Of a stretch of 30,217 nt of DNA, positions 8,122-15,822 are shown in pieces (position 1 is the first letter of the stretch; each line of letters opens with the position of its first letter). The stretch spans positions 1 to 30,217 of the forward strand of contig CAKRWZ010000014.1 in NCBI GenBank assembly GCA_934418295.1, read 5' to 3'. The notes under the pieces are model-generated. The model made no database searches and was not told where the DNA came from. It worked only from the letters and a program-made list of their open reading frames with translations. This DNA is from an uncultured Mediterraneibacter sp. (GTDB taxonomy: Bacteria; Bacillota; Clostridia; Lachnospirales; Lachnospiraceae). A program made the translations under genes and the position numbers.

Positions 8122-8150
8122 TTGCGGAAACGGGTTTCAAGTGTTAAGAT
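8122..8150 (+). promoter_or_regulatory. Promoter of the UDP-galactopyranose mutase gene
   Basis: TTGCGG (8122-8127) and TAAGAT (8145-8150) are 17 bases apart, 31 bases before ATG 8182. Just upstream at 8103-8116, GTGGTAATTACTAC is a near-perfect inverted repeat that could be an operator. Confidence 0.5.
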
Positions 8151-8181
8151 GAAAACAAGAATAAAAGCAGAAAGGAAGCAT

Positions 8182-9282
8182 ATGAAACGGTTTGATTATT
8201 TGATCGTGGGAGCCGGACTTTATGGCGCGGTGATGGCCTGCGAATTGACAAAACGAGGAAAAAGTTGTCTGGTTTTAGATAAAAGACCACATGTTGGGGG
8301 CAATGTCTATTGCGAGACGGTAGAGGAAATCCATGTCCATAAATACGGTGCGCATATTTTTCATACTTCTGATCGGGAAATTTGGGAATATATCAATCAG
8401 TTTGCGGAATTCAATCATTATATCAATTCGCCCATTGCCGTATATAAGGATGAGCTGTATAATCTGCCCTTTAACATGAATACGTTCAGCAGATTGTGGA
8501 ATATCCGGACACCAAAAGAGGCCAAGGACGAGATTGCCAGACAGGTGAAAGAAGCCGGGATCACAGAGCCGAAGAATCTGGAAGAGCAGGCATTGTCGCT
8601 GGGCGGCCGGGATGTTTATGAAAAACTGATCAAAGGCTACACGGAAAAGCAGTGGGGGCGGCCTTGCAGGGAGCTTCCGGCATTTATCATCAAACGCCTT
8701 CCGTTCCGGTTTACCTATGACAACAATTATTTCAATGACCGCTATCAGGGAATACCGGTGGGCGGTTATACGCCGATCATCGAAAAAATGCTGGAAGGCA
8801 GTGTGGTAAAAACGGATACAGATTATTTCGCTTTTCGGAAACGGAACCCGGATATCGCAGAGACAACGATCTTTACGGGAATGATCGATGAATATTTCGA
8901 TTTCCGGCTGGGAGCGTTGGAGTATCGTTCTGTCCGGTTTGAGTCGGAAGTGTTGGACTGTGAGAATTATCAGGGAAACGCAGTGGTCAATTACACGGCG
9001 GGGGACGTGCCGTATACACGGATCATAGAGCACAAGCATTTTGAATTCGGGCAGCAGCCGAAAACCGTGATCTCCCGGGAATATCCCATGGAGTGGAAGC
9101 CGGGGCTGGAGCCTTATTATCCGGTGAACGATGAGCGGAATAATGCATTGTTTAAGAAATATAAGGAATTGGCGGAACAGGAAGAACATGTTTTCTTTGG
9201 CGGAAGATTGGGAAATTATCAGTATTATGATATGGATAAAGTGATACGGGCAGCACTGACGGCAGTGGAGTCACTGCACTGA
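8182..9282 (+). CDS. glf: UDP-galactopyranose mutase
   Basis: A 366-residue flavoprotein, almost exactly the length of known Glf enzymes. It interconverts UDP-galactopyranose and UDP-galactofuranose, the donor for galactofuranose in surface glycans. The FAD-binding motif GAGLYGAVMA opens the protein, followed by LDKRPHVGGN and the YGAHIFHT segment that lines the active site. EKQWGRPCRELP and YTPIIEKML also fit the family. ATG 8182 has GAAAGGA about 6 bases upstream; an earlier in-frame start lacks an RBS and would overlap the promoter. It stands alone between terminators, with no galactofuranosyltransferase next to it; the GT2 gene at 12435 is a possible partner by proximity only. Confidence 0.96.
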   Translation: MKRFDYLIVGAGLYGAVMACELTKRGKSCLVLDKRPHVGGNVYCETVEEIHVHKYGAHIFHTSDREIWEYINQFAEFNHYINSPIAVYKDELYNLPFNMNTFSRLWNIRTPKEAKDEIARQVKEAGITEPKNLEEQALSLGGRDVYEKLIKGYTEKQWGRPCRELPAFIIKRLPFRFTYDNNYFNDRYQGIPVGGYTPIIEKMLEGSVVKTDTDYFAFRKRNPDIAETTIFTGMIDEYFDFRLGALEYRSVRFESEVLDCENYQGNAVVNYTAGDVPYTRIIEHKHFEFGQQPKTVISREYPMEWKPGLEPYYPVNDERNNALFKKYKELAEQEEHVFFGGRLGNYQYYDMDKVIRAALTAVESLH

Positions 9283-9325
9283 TTCGCTGACTTGGAATCG
9301 GCCGGTCAATGAAAGAAAACAGAAG

Positions 9326-9355
9326 AAAAATGCAGGCAGAATGTCTGCATTTTTT
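9326..9355 (+). terminator. Intrinsic terminator after glf
   Basis: The stem AAAAATGCAGGC pairs with GTCTGCATTTTT (one G-T wobble), with a 5-base loop AGAAT and a T run at the 3' side. Its A-rich 5' side means that it could also work on the other strand. Confidence 0.85.
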
Positions 9356-9364
9356 GCTTGTTTT

Positions 9365-9392
9365 TTGACGAAGAATTCGCTATCATCATAAT
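9365..9392 (+). promoter_or_regulatory. Possible promoter upstream of the pseudokinase gene
   Basis: TTGACG (9365-9370) and CATAAT (9387-9392) are 16 bases apart. The remaining leader to 9528 includes the imperfect inverted repeat GTGAGGATCTCTCAC (9427-9441) and two copies of GCGCAAAA. No gene is seen in this 246-base gap. Confidence 0.4.
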
Positions 9393-9528
9393 ATATCATC
9401 GTTTTCAAATCCGGGAAACAAATCTTGTGAGGATCTCTCACAGCGCAAAATGCGCAAAAATCCCAAAACATTTGGACTGTTTGACGTAAGTAAAACGGAA
9501 TACAAAAGAATAGAAAAGGAGGATGTGT

Positions 9529-10749
9529 GTGGAAAAAACACAAAAGTATGAAGTACTCCGCATGCTGCAGCGGGAGAACGAGTATATCCTTTCGATGGAT
9601 TATGCAGAAGGAATGCTGTTGATCTGTGCGGTACAGGAAGAGTCTGTTTTGCAGAAAGAAGAGGTCCTGCGCCGGATTTATCAGCTGACGCAGCAGCTGG
9701 CTTGGTATCAGAAGAAAAATCCGGGCCGGAGTTATCGGTACCTCAATCCTTACAGTGTGGTGCTCACAAAAGAAGAAACATTGCTGCTGGACATGGAAGC
9801 GGAAAGCAATCAATTTGTGGTGCGGAATATGCAGAAACGGGCGATGCGAAAGCATTTTGTCCGTTCACCGCAAGAAGGAGTGGTGCGGAACAAGGATTTT
9901 TATGATCTGGGACAAACTGTGCGCTTTTTGCTGGCCTGCGCAGATGTGAGCCCGTTTTTTTCGCCGGGGGAGATTTATCGGATCAACCGATATTTGAAAA
10001 AGACGGAAGAAATGGCAGAGCGCGGAGGCGGAGAACGAGGCGAAGAGGTTTTGAAAGAGCTGCCAAAGGCGAGACCGCCGAAGACAGAGCAGCAGCGGAA
10101 GCACTGGAAAATGGCAGCAGCAGGCGTATTGATTCTGTGTCTGGCCGGAGTGGGGAAGAACGTGTTTGCAGGAAAAGGCGGTGCGGATATGGGAAAAATA
10201 AGCCGGCAGCAGGAAAGAAAAATGTTGGGAAAAGTTTATGCAAAAGAAGCGGAAACGGCACAGGAAGAAATTTGGGAAAGTGCGTCAGGAAACGGAAAAA
10301 CAACATCCGGGCAGACTGTGTCCGGACAAGTTTATTCCGGGAAACAGGGGACAGCTTATGAAAAAGAAGAAGGCAGCGGAGAAATGGAACGGATCCGACA
10401 GCTTTTTCTGGAAAATACATCGGAAGGAAATCAAGAAATCCTTCGCTCCGGAGAAGAAGTACAGGCGGAGTTGCTCTATTATCTAGCAGTGGTATATGAA
10501 AGAGAAGGAAAAACGGAAAAAGCCATTGCAAAGTACAAAATATTGTGTGCGGGAGACGGAAAAGAAAAATTACAGGAAGATGCTTTTTGCAGAAAAGCAG
10601 CACTGGAAGAAAAAGAAGGCAAAACCGAACAGGCGAAAGCAACATATAAGGAAGGAATGGAAAAATTTCCGGAATCAGAGCGGCTGCAAGAAAAGGCAAA
10701 AAAACTGTCGGAACAAGAGAAAAGCGCAGAGACGGAAGCGGCGCAATAG
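9529..10749 (+). CDS. Degenerate protein kinase-like domain, one membrane segment and TPR-like helices
   Basis: About 406 residues, not matched to a named family. Residues 1-165 look like a shortened, inactive kinase fold: YRYLNPYSVVL (from 69) sits where the HRD...N catalytic loop should be, LLLDME (85-90) replaces the DFG motif, and DLGQTVRFLL resembles helix F. The catalytic Asp and metal-binding residues are missing. A membrane segment follows at about 195-212. Beyond it is a charged Lys/Glu/Gly-rich stretch, then two TPR-like helical repeats at about 313-395 (YLAVVYEREGKTEKAIAKYK and its echo). This order recalls EssB/YukC-type pseudokinases of type VII secretion, but no WXG100 or EssC gene is present. 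GTG 9529 is preferred because AAGGAGG lies 6 bases before it; ATG 9523 would touch that site. Confidence 0.72.
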   Translation: MEKTQKYEVLRMLQRENEYILSMDYAEGMLLICAVQEESVLQKEEVLRRIYQLTQQLAWYQKKNPGRSYRYLNPYSVVLTKEETLLLDMEAESNQFVVRNMQKRAMRKHFVRSPQEGVVRNKDFYDLGQTVRFLLACADVSPFFSPGEIYRINRYLKKTEEMAERGGGERGEEVLKELPKARPPKTEQQRKHWKMAAAGVLILCLAGVGKNVFAGKGGADMGKISRQQERKMLGKVYAKEAETAQEEIWESASGNGKTTSGQTVSGQVYSGKQGTAYEKEEGSGEMERIRQLFLENTSEGNQEILRSGEEVQAELLYYLAVVYEREGKTEKAIAKYKILCAGDGKEKLQEDAFCRKAALEEKEGKTEQAKATYKEGMEKFPESERLQEKAKKLSEQEKSAETEAAQ

Positions 10750-10777
10750 GACAAATATCATCTTTTATAATTCCTTA

Positions 10778-10806
10778 TTGAAAAAAAGGGGACGAGGTAT
10801 TATTAT
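10778..10806 (+). promoter_or_regulatory. pta: Promoter of the phosphate acetyltransferase gene
   Basis: TTGAAA (10778-10783) and TATTAT (10801-10806) are 17 bases apart; an overlapping TATAAT at 10806-10811 and another at 10825-10830 make the exact start uncertain. Confidence 0.55.
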
Positions 10807-10875
10807 ATAATGCGAGAGTGTATTTTATAATACTGCTTTAGAAAAGAGAAATACATTATTTTTGGAGGTACTGGA

Positions 10876-11919
10876 ATGTTTACAAACATGATCGAGACAC
10901 TGAAAAAGAATCCCCGTACTATCGTCTTCACAGAGGGTGCTGATAACAGGATTCTGGATGCTGCTGCCCGTCTGACAAAAGAGGGTATTATGGGAATCAT
11001 CCTGTTGGGCAACGTGGATGAAGTAAAAGCTGCCGCAAAAGCAGGAAATCATAATATTGACGCCTGTGAGATCATCGATCCGGTCGGATATCCGGAACTG
11101 GATGCTATGGTAGACGAAATGGTAAAACTTCGTAAAGGCAAAATGACAGAAGAGCAGGTTCGCGCCGCACTGGCAAAGAGCAACTACTTCGGAACAATGC
11201 TTGTAAAAATGGGTAAAGCAGACTGCCTGCTTGGCGGCGCAACCTATTCTACAGCTGATACTGTTCGCCCTGCACTGCAGATCATCAAGACAAAACCGGG
11301 CAACAAGATCGTAAGCTCTTGCTTTATCCTGGTTCGCGGAGAAGAGAAACTGGCTATGGGTGACTGCGCGATCAACATCGATCCTTCTGAGGATGATCTG
11401 GTAGAGATTGCTACAGAGACAGCAAAAACAGCAAAAGTATTTGATATCGATCCTAAGGTTGCAATGCTTTCTTACTCTACACTGGGATCCGGCAAAGGAC
11501 CTACAGTAGAAAAAGTAGTAAACGCTACAAAGAAAGTAAAAGAGATCGCTCCGGATCTGGCTGTAGACGGAGAACTTCAGTTTGACGCTGCTGTATCTAT
11601 GGACACAGCAAAAGTAAAATGCCCGGGATCACCGGTAGCAGGACAGGCAAACACCTTTATCTTCCCTGACATCAACGCAGGAAATATCGGTTATAAGATC
11701 GCAGCCCGTCTTGGCGGATATGCAGCGATCGGACCAATCCTTCAGGGCCTGAACGCACCGATCAACGACCTGAGCCGTGGATGTAACGCAGAAGAAGTTT
11801 ACATTATGTCCATCGTGACAGCTGCAATGAGCGTAGAAAGCGCTCCGAAAAAAGATGTAAATCTTGAGAGCGTTGTAAAAGAAGTTGTAAGCGCTGTACT
11901 GGCAGCAAAGAAAAACTAA
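10876..11919 (+). CDS. pta: Phosphate acetyltransferase
   Basis: A 347-residue enzyme, the length of the short clostridial Pta. It converts acetyl-CoA and phosphate to acetyl phosphate and CoA, the first step of acetate formation with ATP gain. The fold is recognised by TEGADNRILDAAARL at the N terminus, LLGGATYSTADTVRPALQ near residue 115, and SYSTLGSGKG plus PDINAGNIGYK in the second half. GGAGGT lies 8 bases before ATG. Codon choice is visibly more biased (GTA, AAA, CGT, GGC) than in neighbouring genes, which fits high expression. The usual partner ackA does not follow: a terminator lies 40 bases downstream. Confidence 0.96.
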   Translation: MFTNMIETLKKNPRTIVFTEGADNRILDAAARLTKEGIMGIILLGNVDEVKAAAKAGNHNIDACEIIDPVGYPELDAMVDEMVKLRKGKMTEEQVRAALAKSNYFGTMLVKMGKADCLLGGATYSTADTVRPALQIIKTKPGNKIVSSCFILVRGEEKLAMGDCAINIDPSEDDLVEIATETAKTAKVFDIDPKVAMLSYSTLGSGKGPTVEKVVNATKKVKEIAPDLAVDGELQFDAAVSMDTAKVKCPGSPVAGQANTFIFPDINAGNIGYKIAARLGGYAAIGPILQGLNAPINDLSRGCNAEEVYIMSIVTAAMSVESAPKKDVNLESVVKEVVSAVLAAKKN

Positions 11920-11956
11920 TTTGCAGCTGATTTACGATCAGAACTGATTTAAGATG

Positions 11957-11998
11957 AAAAAAGAAACCGGAATCATTTGAGATCCCGGTTTCTTTTAT
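11957..11998 (+). terminator. Intrinsic terminator after pta
   Basis: AAAAGAAACCGG pairs with CCGGTTTCTTTT, with inner pairs possible across an A-C mismatch, and ends in a T-rich run. It lies 37 bases after the pta stop. Confidence 0.88.
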
Positions 11999-12103
11999 TG
12001 TTTTACTAAAGTCACAATACCCTTTGCTAATATCGTGAGGCGTAAAACGATAAGAGAAAAAGAAGCGCCTGTGGCTGAGAAAATTTCTTGTTAAAAGGGA
12101 GGA

Positions 12104-12130
12104 TGCCGGGGTGCCCTGCGGCTCCCGGCA
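12104..12130. other. GC-rich hairpin in the pta/glycosyltransferase gap
   Basis: TGCCGGG (12104-12110) pairs with CCCGGCA (12124-12130), and an inner GCC/GGC extends it around a CTGC loop. A second hairpin follows near 12162-12183 (TGCAG...CTGCA with an inner CCTT/AAGG). The gap from 11999 to 12434 holds no convincing gene. These folds may belong to an untranslated RNA or a decayed sequence; I do not recognise a known riboswitch. Confidence 0.4.
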
Positions 12131-12330
12131 AAGTATTATGAAAAAGTTTATTCAAAATTGCAGCCTTTTGTAAGGTCTGCATAGATAATGTCTTTTTGAG
12201 TTGTTTTTTTGATGGTCTTAGTATAAAAAAAAGAAATGAAGAAAACGTGATGAAGAAATGAAAGAATTTTGAATGATAAATGAATAAATTGTGAACACAA
12301 AAAGATCTACAGAATCCCTCGTCGTTGTAC

Positions 12331-12368
12331 AAAAAACGATTGAAAATCGTTTTTTAACTATCTATAAT
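12331..12368 (+). promoter_or_regulatory. Promoter with a palindrome over its -35 box (glycosyltransferase gene)
   Basis: AAAAAACGATT and AATCGTTTTTT form a perfect 11 bp inverted repeat around GAA (12331-12355). The same bases contain TTGAAA (12340-12345), which is 17 bases from a perfect TATAAT (12363-12368). The element can be read as a bidirectional terminator, an operator covering the -35 box, or both. Transcription would start near 12375, about 60 bases before the glycosyltransferase ATG. Confidence 0.65.
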
Positions 12369-12434
12369 GAATTTATGGAACGGATAAATAACGGGGAAAC
12401 AGAAAATATAGATTTGGAAGGATAAAGAATTTTT

Positions 12435-13451
12435 ATGAAATATATATCATTTGCAGTGCCGTGTTACAATTCGGCGGCATATATGAACCATGCCGTGGAT
12501 TCCATTCTGGAGGGTGGAGAGGATGTGGAGATCATCATCGTGGATGACGGATCCTCAGATGAAACACTGAAGATTGCAAAGGAGTATGAACAGAAATACC
12601 CGACGATCGTGCGTGCGGTCCATAAAGAAAACGGAGGCCACGGAGATGCCGTCAATATCGGATTGGACCATGCCGGCGGCAAGTATTTTAAAGTGGTTGA
12701 CAGTGATGACTGGGTAGATAAAGAAGCACTGCACAAGCTTTTGGACGTGGTAAAAGGATTCGTGGATAACGAGGAAGAAGTGGATATGGTTGTCTCCAAT
12801 TACGTGTACGAAAAAGTGGGGATGGCGCATAAAAAAGTGATCCATTACCGAAACGTTCTTCCGCAGGATGAGATTTTTCATTGGAATGAGATCGGACATT
12901 TTCGGCTGGATCAGTATATCCTGATGCACTCTGTGCTTTATCGGACAGAGTTGTTGAAGCTTTGTCAGCTGCGGCTGCCGAAGCATACCTTTTATGTAGA
13001 TAATATTTATGTGTATTATCCGCTGCCCCACGTTCGGACCATGTATTATCTGAATGTGGATTTTTACAGATACTATATCGGGAGGGAAGATCAATCTGTC
13101 AATGAAAAGGTCATGATCAGCCGGCTGGATCAGCAGATTTTTGTGACAAAGACGATGATCGACATGTATAATCTTCACAAGATCACAGAGAAAAAACTGC
13201 GGAAATACATGATGAATTATCTGGCGATTATGATGACGGTTTCTTCGATCCTGTGTATCCGTTCGCAGAAAGAAGAAAACTTGAAGAAAAAGAAAGAGCT
13301 GTGGGCTTATCTGAAGAAAAAAGACGGAAGAGTGTTCTTGAAGATTCGGTACGGAATTTTGGGGCAAAGTATGAATATCCCGGGACGTCCGGGGCGGAAA
13401 GTATCTTCCATGGCATATTCAGTGGCAAGGCGTCTGATCGGATTTAACTAA
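12435..13451 (+). CDS. Family 2 glycosyltransferase
   Basis: A 338-residue GT-A fold transferase that would move a sugar from a nucleotide donor to a surface glycan. The N-terminal FAVPCYNSAAYMNHAVDSIL and IIIVDDGSSDETL are classic GT2 sequence, and the metal-binding DXD-like motif appears as VVDSDDWVD at about residues 94-102. The acceptor-side half has YVDNIYVYYPLP. There is no transmembrane anchor; a basic C-terminal tail may contact the membrane. The RBS (GGAAGG at 12416-12421) is 13 bases from ATG, longer than usual, which may mean modest translation. It is monocistronic, and the acceptor is unknown. Glf at 8182 could supply a galactofuranose donor, but nothing here proves it. Confidence 0.9.
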   Translation: MKYISFAVPCYNSAAYMNHAVDSILEGGEDVEIIIVDDGSSDETLKIAKEYEQKYPTIVRAVHKENGGHGDAVNIGLDHAGGKYFKVVDSDDWVDKEALHKLLDVVKGFVDNEEEVDMVVSNYVYEKVGMAHKKVIHYRNVLPQDEIFHWNEIGHFRLDQYILMHSVLYRTELLKLCQLRLPKHTFYVDNIYVYYPLPHVRTMYYLNVDFYRYYIGREDQSVNEKVMISRLDQQIFVTKTMIDMYNLHKITEKKLRKYMMNYLAIMMTVSSILCIRSQKEENLKKKKELWAYLKKKDGRVFLKIRYGILGQSMNIPGRPGRKVSSMAYSVARRLIGFN

Positions 13452-13514
13452 AATTGCCATATGCCGGGCAACTAAAAACGGAAAGCTGCATATTTTATAT
13501 TTTGAAGAACCGTT

Positions 13515-13546
13515 GATTCGAAGAAATATTGATTCGAAGAAATATT
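13515..13546. repeat. Perfect tandem duplication of 16 bases
   Basis: GATTCGAAGAAATATT occurs at 13515-13530 and 13531-13546 without a spacer. It lies 40-70 bases before the S8 peptidase ATG. A TTG at 13529 that is in frame with the peptidase straddles the junction; one more or fewer copy would change that frame. Confidence 0.9.
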
Positions 13547-13585
13547 ATTACGAATTATGTTGATCGGGAAAGATGGGAATATAGG

Positions 13586-15391
13586 ATGGCAGATCAAAAA
13601 GCAGAAAATCTTTTAAATTTGGCATTAAACGCGACACCGGAGGAGCGGGAACGTTCCCGGAATTTGAATGTGGGGTATGATCCGCAGGAAAAAAGCTGGG
13701 ATCTGATTGTAAAATATTCCGGTTCTTTGGACGGTGTGCGGGAATTGGGCGGGACAGTGGCAGAGCTGTTGAATGGATTTGCAGTGATCACTATTGCAGA
13801 ATCCCGGATTGAACAGCTTTCGAGGCTGCCGCAGATCGAATATATTGAAAAACCTAAAAGGTTATATTTTCAGGTGGATTATGGAAAAGCAGTCTCTTGC
13901 ATCACTGCGGTGCAGGAGGCTGCTTTTGATATGTCATCAGATGGAGAAGAGGAGGCAGACAGGGGCGGGCTGAGAGGAAAAGGGGTGTTGGTTGCGGTTT
14001 TGGACAGTGGGATCGATTATACCAGCGCGGATTTTCGGAAGGAGGACGGCACGACCAGGATCCGAAGTCTTTGGGACCAGACGTTGCCGGGAAGACCGCC
14101 GGCAGGCTACAGTATGGGAACGGAGTTTACCGAAGAGCAGATCGATGAGGCGTTGCGGCAGAGGGCGCCGGAGGACACATACCGCCAGGTGCAATCTCAG
14201 GATTTTTCCGGTCATGGGACACCGGTTGCGGCCATCGCCGCAGGAAACGGAAGAGGGAGTACCGGAGCCCGCTATGCAGGAGTGGCCCCGGAAGCGGAAC
14301 TTTTGATCGTAAAGCTGGGCGCTGCGAAACCAGACCAATTTCCCAGGACCACGGAATTGATCCAGGGTTTGAATTATGTGCTGAAGAAAGCACTGGAGTA
14401 TCAGATGCCGGTGGCTGTCAATATCAGCTTCGGAAATACTTATGGTGCACATAACGGGACCTCGCTCTTGGAATATTTTATAGATGCGGCATCCAATTTC
14501 TGGGAAAATGTCATCTGTGTGGGCAGCGGAAACGAGGGGACGGCAGCAGGATATGCAAAGATTTCGTTTGGAGAAGAGACAGAAGTTCCGGAAAACAGCC
14601 CAGGAAGATTCGCGGCAGCAGAAAAGGAGCGTGTGGTGGAACTGGCGGTGCAGGAACCGGAGCCGGCTTTAAACCTGCAAATTTGGAAGGCTTATACGGA
14701 CGAGATCCGTTTTTGGATAGAAAGTCCTTCCGGTGCAATGGTGGGGCCGTTTGAGGAAAAGCCGGGGGCACAACGGTTCATCCTGGAAGATACGGAGGTT
14801 TTGCTGTATTATGGAGAGCCCAGTCCCTACAGCGTCAGCCAGGAAATTTTTTTGGAATTTTTGCCCAAGGCAGATTATATCGATGCCGGTGTATGGAAAA
14901 TCCATGCAGTGCCGGTAAAAGTGGTAGATGGAAGTGTGCAGATGTGGCTTCCGTCGCAACAGGTGTTGAATCAAGGAACTGCATTTTTACGGCCGTCGCA
15001 GGAAATGACAATTACGATCCCGGCAACGGCGTCAAAAGTGGTCACGGTGGGAGCCTACGATGCCCGGACGCTGGCCTATTCTGATTTTTCCGGCAGAGGT
15101 GAAAAAAAGCCGGATCTGGTAGCGCCCGGCGTCGGAGTGATGACTCTGGCAGCAGGAGGTGAATATCGCGCCTTCACCGGTACGTCCTTTGCGGTCCCTT
15201 TTGTGACCGGAAGTGCAGCACTTTTGATGGAATGGGGAATCGTGCGCGGGAATGATCCGTACATGTACGGGGAAAAAGTAAAAGCTTATCTTAGAAAAGG
15301 GGCAAAACAGCTGCCGGGATATCAAAAGTATCCCAATGGACAGGTGGGGTATGGGGCATTATGTGTAAGCCAAAGCCTTCCTCAGAAATGA
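13586..15391 (+). CDS. S8 family (subtilisin-like) serine peptidase
   Basis: About 601 residues with a complete catalytic set: D140 in VLDSGIDY, H210 in SGHGTPVA, oxyanion-hole N316 in GSGNEG, and S534 in GTSFAVP. A propeptide-like region covers about residues 1-110. Roughly 160 residues between N316 and the Ser motif form an inserted beta-rich domain, as in the large clostridial S8 peptidases related to the Csp proteases of spore germination. No Sec signal peptide is visible, so the site of action is uncertain. ATG 13586 is chosen on a weak GGGA site 7 bases upstream; a TTG at 13529 would add 19 residues but has no RBS. It appears to be a single-gene unit. Assignment to germination is not supported by neighbours. 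Confidence 0.9.
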   Translation: MADQKAENLLNLALNATPEERERSRNLNVGYDPQEKSWDLIVKYSGSLDGVRELGGTVAELLNGFAVITIAESRIEQLSRLPQIEYIEKPKRLYFQVDYGKAVSCITAVQEAAFDMSSDGEEEADRGGLRGKGVLVAVLDSGIDYTSADFRKEDGTTRIRSLWDQTLPGRPPAGYSMGTEFTEEQIDEALRQRAPEDTYRQVQSQDFSGHGTPVAAIAAGNGRGSTGARYAGVAPEAELLIVKLGAAKPDQFPRTTELIQGLNYVLKKALEYQMPVAVNISFGNTYGAHNGTSLLEYFIDAASNFWENVICVGSGNEGTAAGYAKISFGEETEVPENSPGRFAAAEKERVVELAVQEPEPALNLQIWKAYTDEIRFWIESPSGAMVGPFEEKPGAQRFILEDTEVLLYYGEPSPYSVSQEIFLEFLPKADYIDAGVWKIHAVPVKVVDGSVQMWLPSQQVLNQGTAFLRPSQEMTITIPATASKVVTVGAYDARTLAYSDFSGRGEKKPDLVAPGVGVMTLAAGGEYRAFTGTSFAVPFVTGSAALLMEWGIVRGNDPYMYGEKVKAYLRKGAKQLPGYQKYPNGQVGYGALCVSQSLPQK

Positions 15392-15515
15392 AAAATACAA
15401 AAAAGATCGATTCATCCGTCAGCTCAAGCCGCTTATGGATGAAGAGTATATAGGCGGAAGACGGGAAAATAAAAATCGTGTTTTTGCCGAAAATTCAGGA
15501 AAGACAAAGAACACA

Positions 15516-15544
15516 TTGAGTACTTAAAGGGATTATGTTATAAT
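15516..15544 (+). promoter_or_regulatory. Promoter of the HTH/AGCS operon
   Basis: TTGAGT (15516-15521) and a perfect TATAAT (15539-15544) are 17 bases apart, followed by about 60 bases of leader to the HTH gene. Between the S8 stop and this promoter a hairpin with TTCATCC/GGATGAA arms (15411-15443) is seen, without a T tract. Confidence 0.75.
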
Positions 15545-15612
15545 AGATCAATAAGGAACCTGGTAATGGAAGTCCTGATTGCAAGAAAAACGGACAAAGG
15601 AGGAGCTGGATC

Positions 15613-15822
15613 ATGGAAGTAAAAGATCAGGTAATCGCGCTCAGAGAAAGTACAGGTATGAATCGAAAAGAATTCTGTGAATATTTTGGGATTCCGTACA
15701 GGACCGTGTCGGAATGGGAAAGAGGAACACGGAAGATGCCGGACTATGTACTTCGAATGATGGAGTACCAGGTAAGAATGGAGAAGCTGGATAAGAAAAA
15801 GAAGAAAGGGTATACAACATGA
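15613..15822 (+). CDS. Small helix-turn-helix (Xre-like) protein
   Basis: A 69-residue protein with a helix-turn-helix at about residues 15-42: NRKEFCEYFGIPYRTVSEWE shows the usual Ala/Gly turn and a WERG recognition-helix end. The C-terminal 25 residues are basic (KLDKKKKKG). An excellent RBS, AAAGGAGGAG, precedes ATG. Its stop codon overlaps the symporter start (ATGA at 15819-15822), so the two are translationally coupled and it may regulate the transporter operon. Single-domain HTH proteins of this size are frequent in Lachnospiraceae. The DNA target is not apparent. Confidence 0.85.
   Translation: MEVKDQVIALRESTGMNRKEFCEYFGIPYRTVSEWERGTRKMPDYVLRMMEYQVRMEKLDKKKKKGYTT

Noticed and set aside
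8275..9189. A 304-codon minus-strand frame opposite glf, and similar long antisense frames opposite eutH, the GT2 and DUF4430 genes.
   Set aside because: Shadows of clear genes; their products have no recognisable motif and no RBS.
9529..10749. Calling the pseudokinase gene essB of a type VII secretion system.
   Set aside because: No WXG100, EssC, EsaA or YukD gene in the window, and only the domain layout is similar.
12027..12332. A 101-codon minus-strand reading frame in the pta/glycosyltransferase gap.
   Set aside because: No ribosome binding site, composition is Phe/Leu-rich as expected from A-rich DNA read backwards, and it crosses two hairpins.
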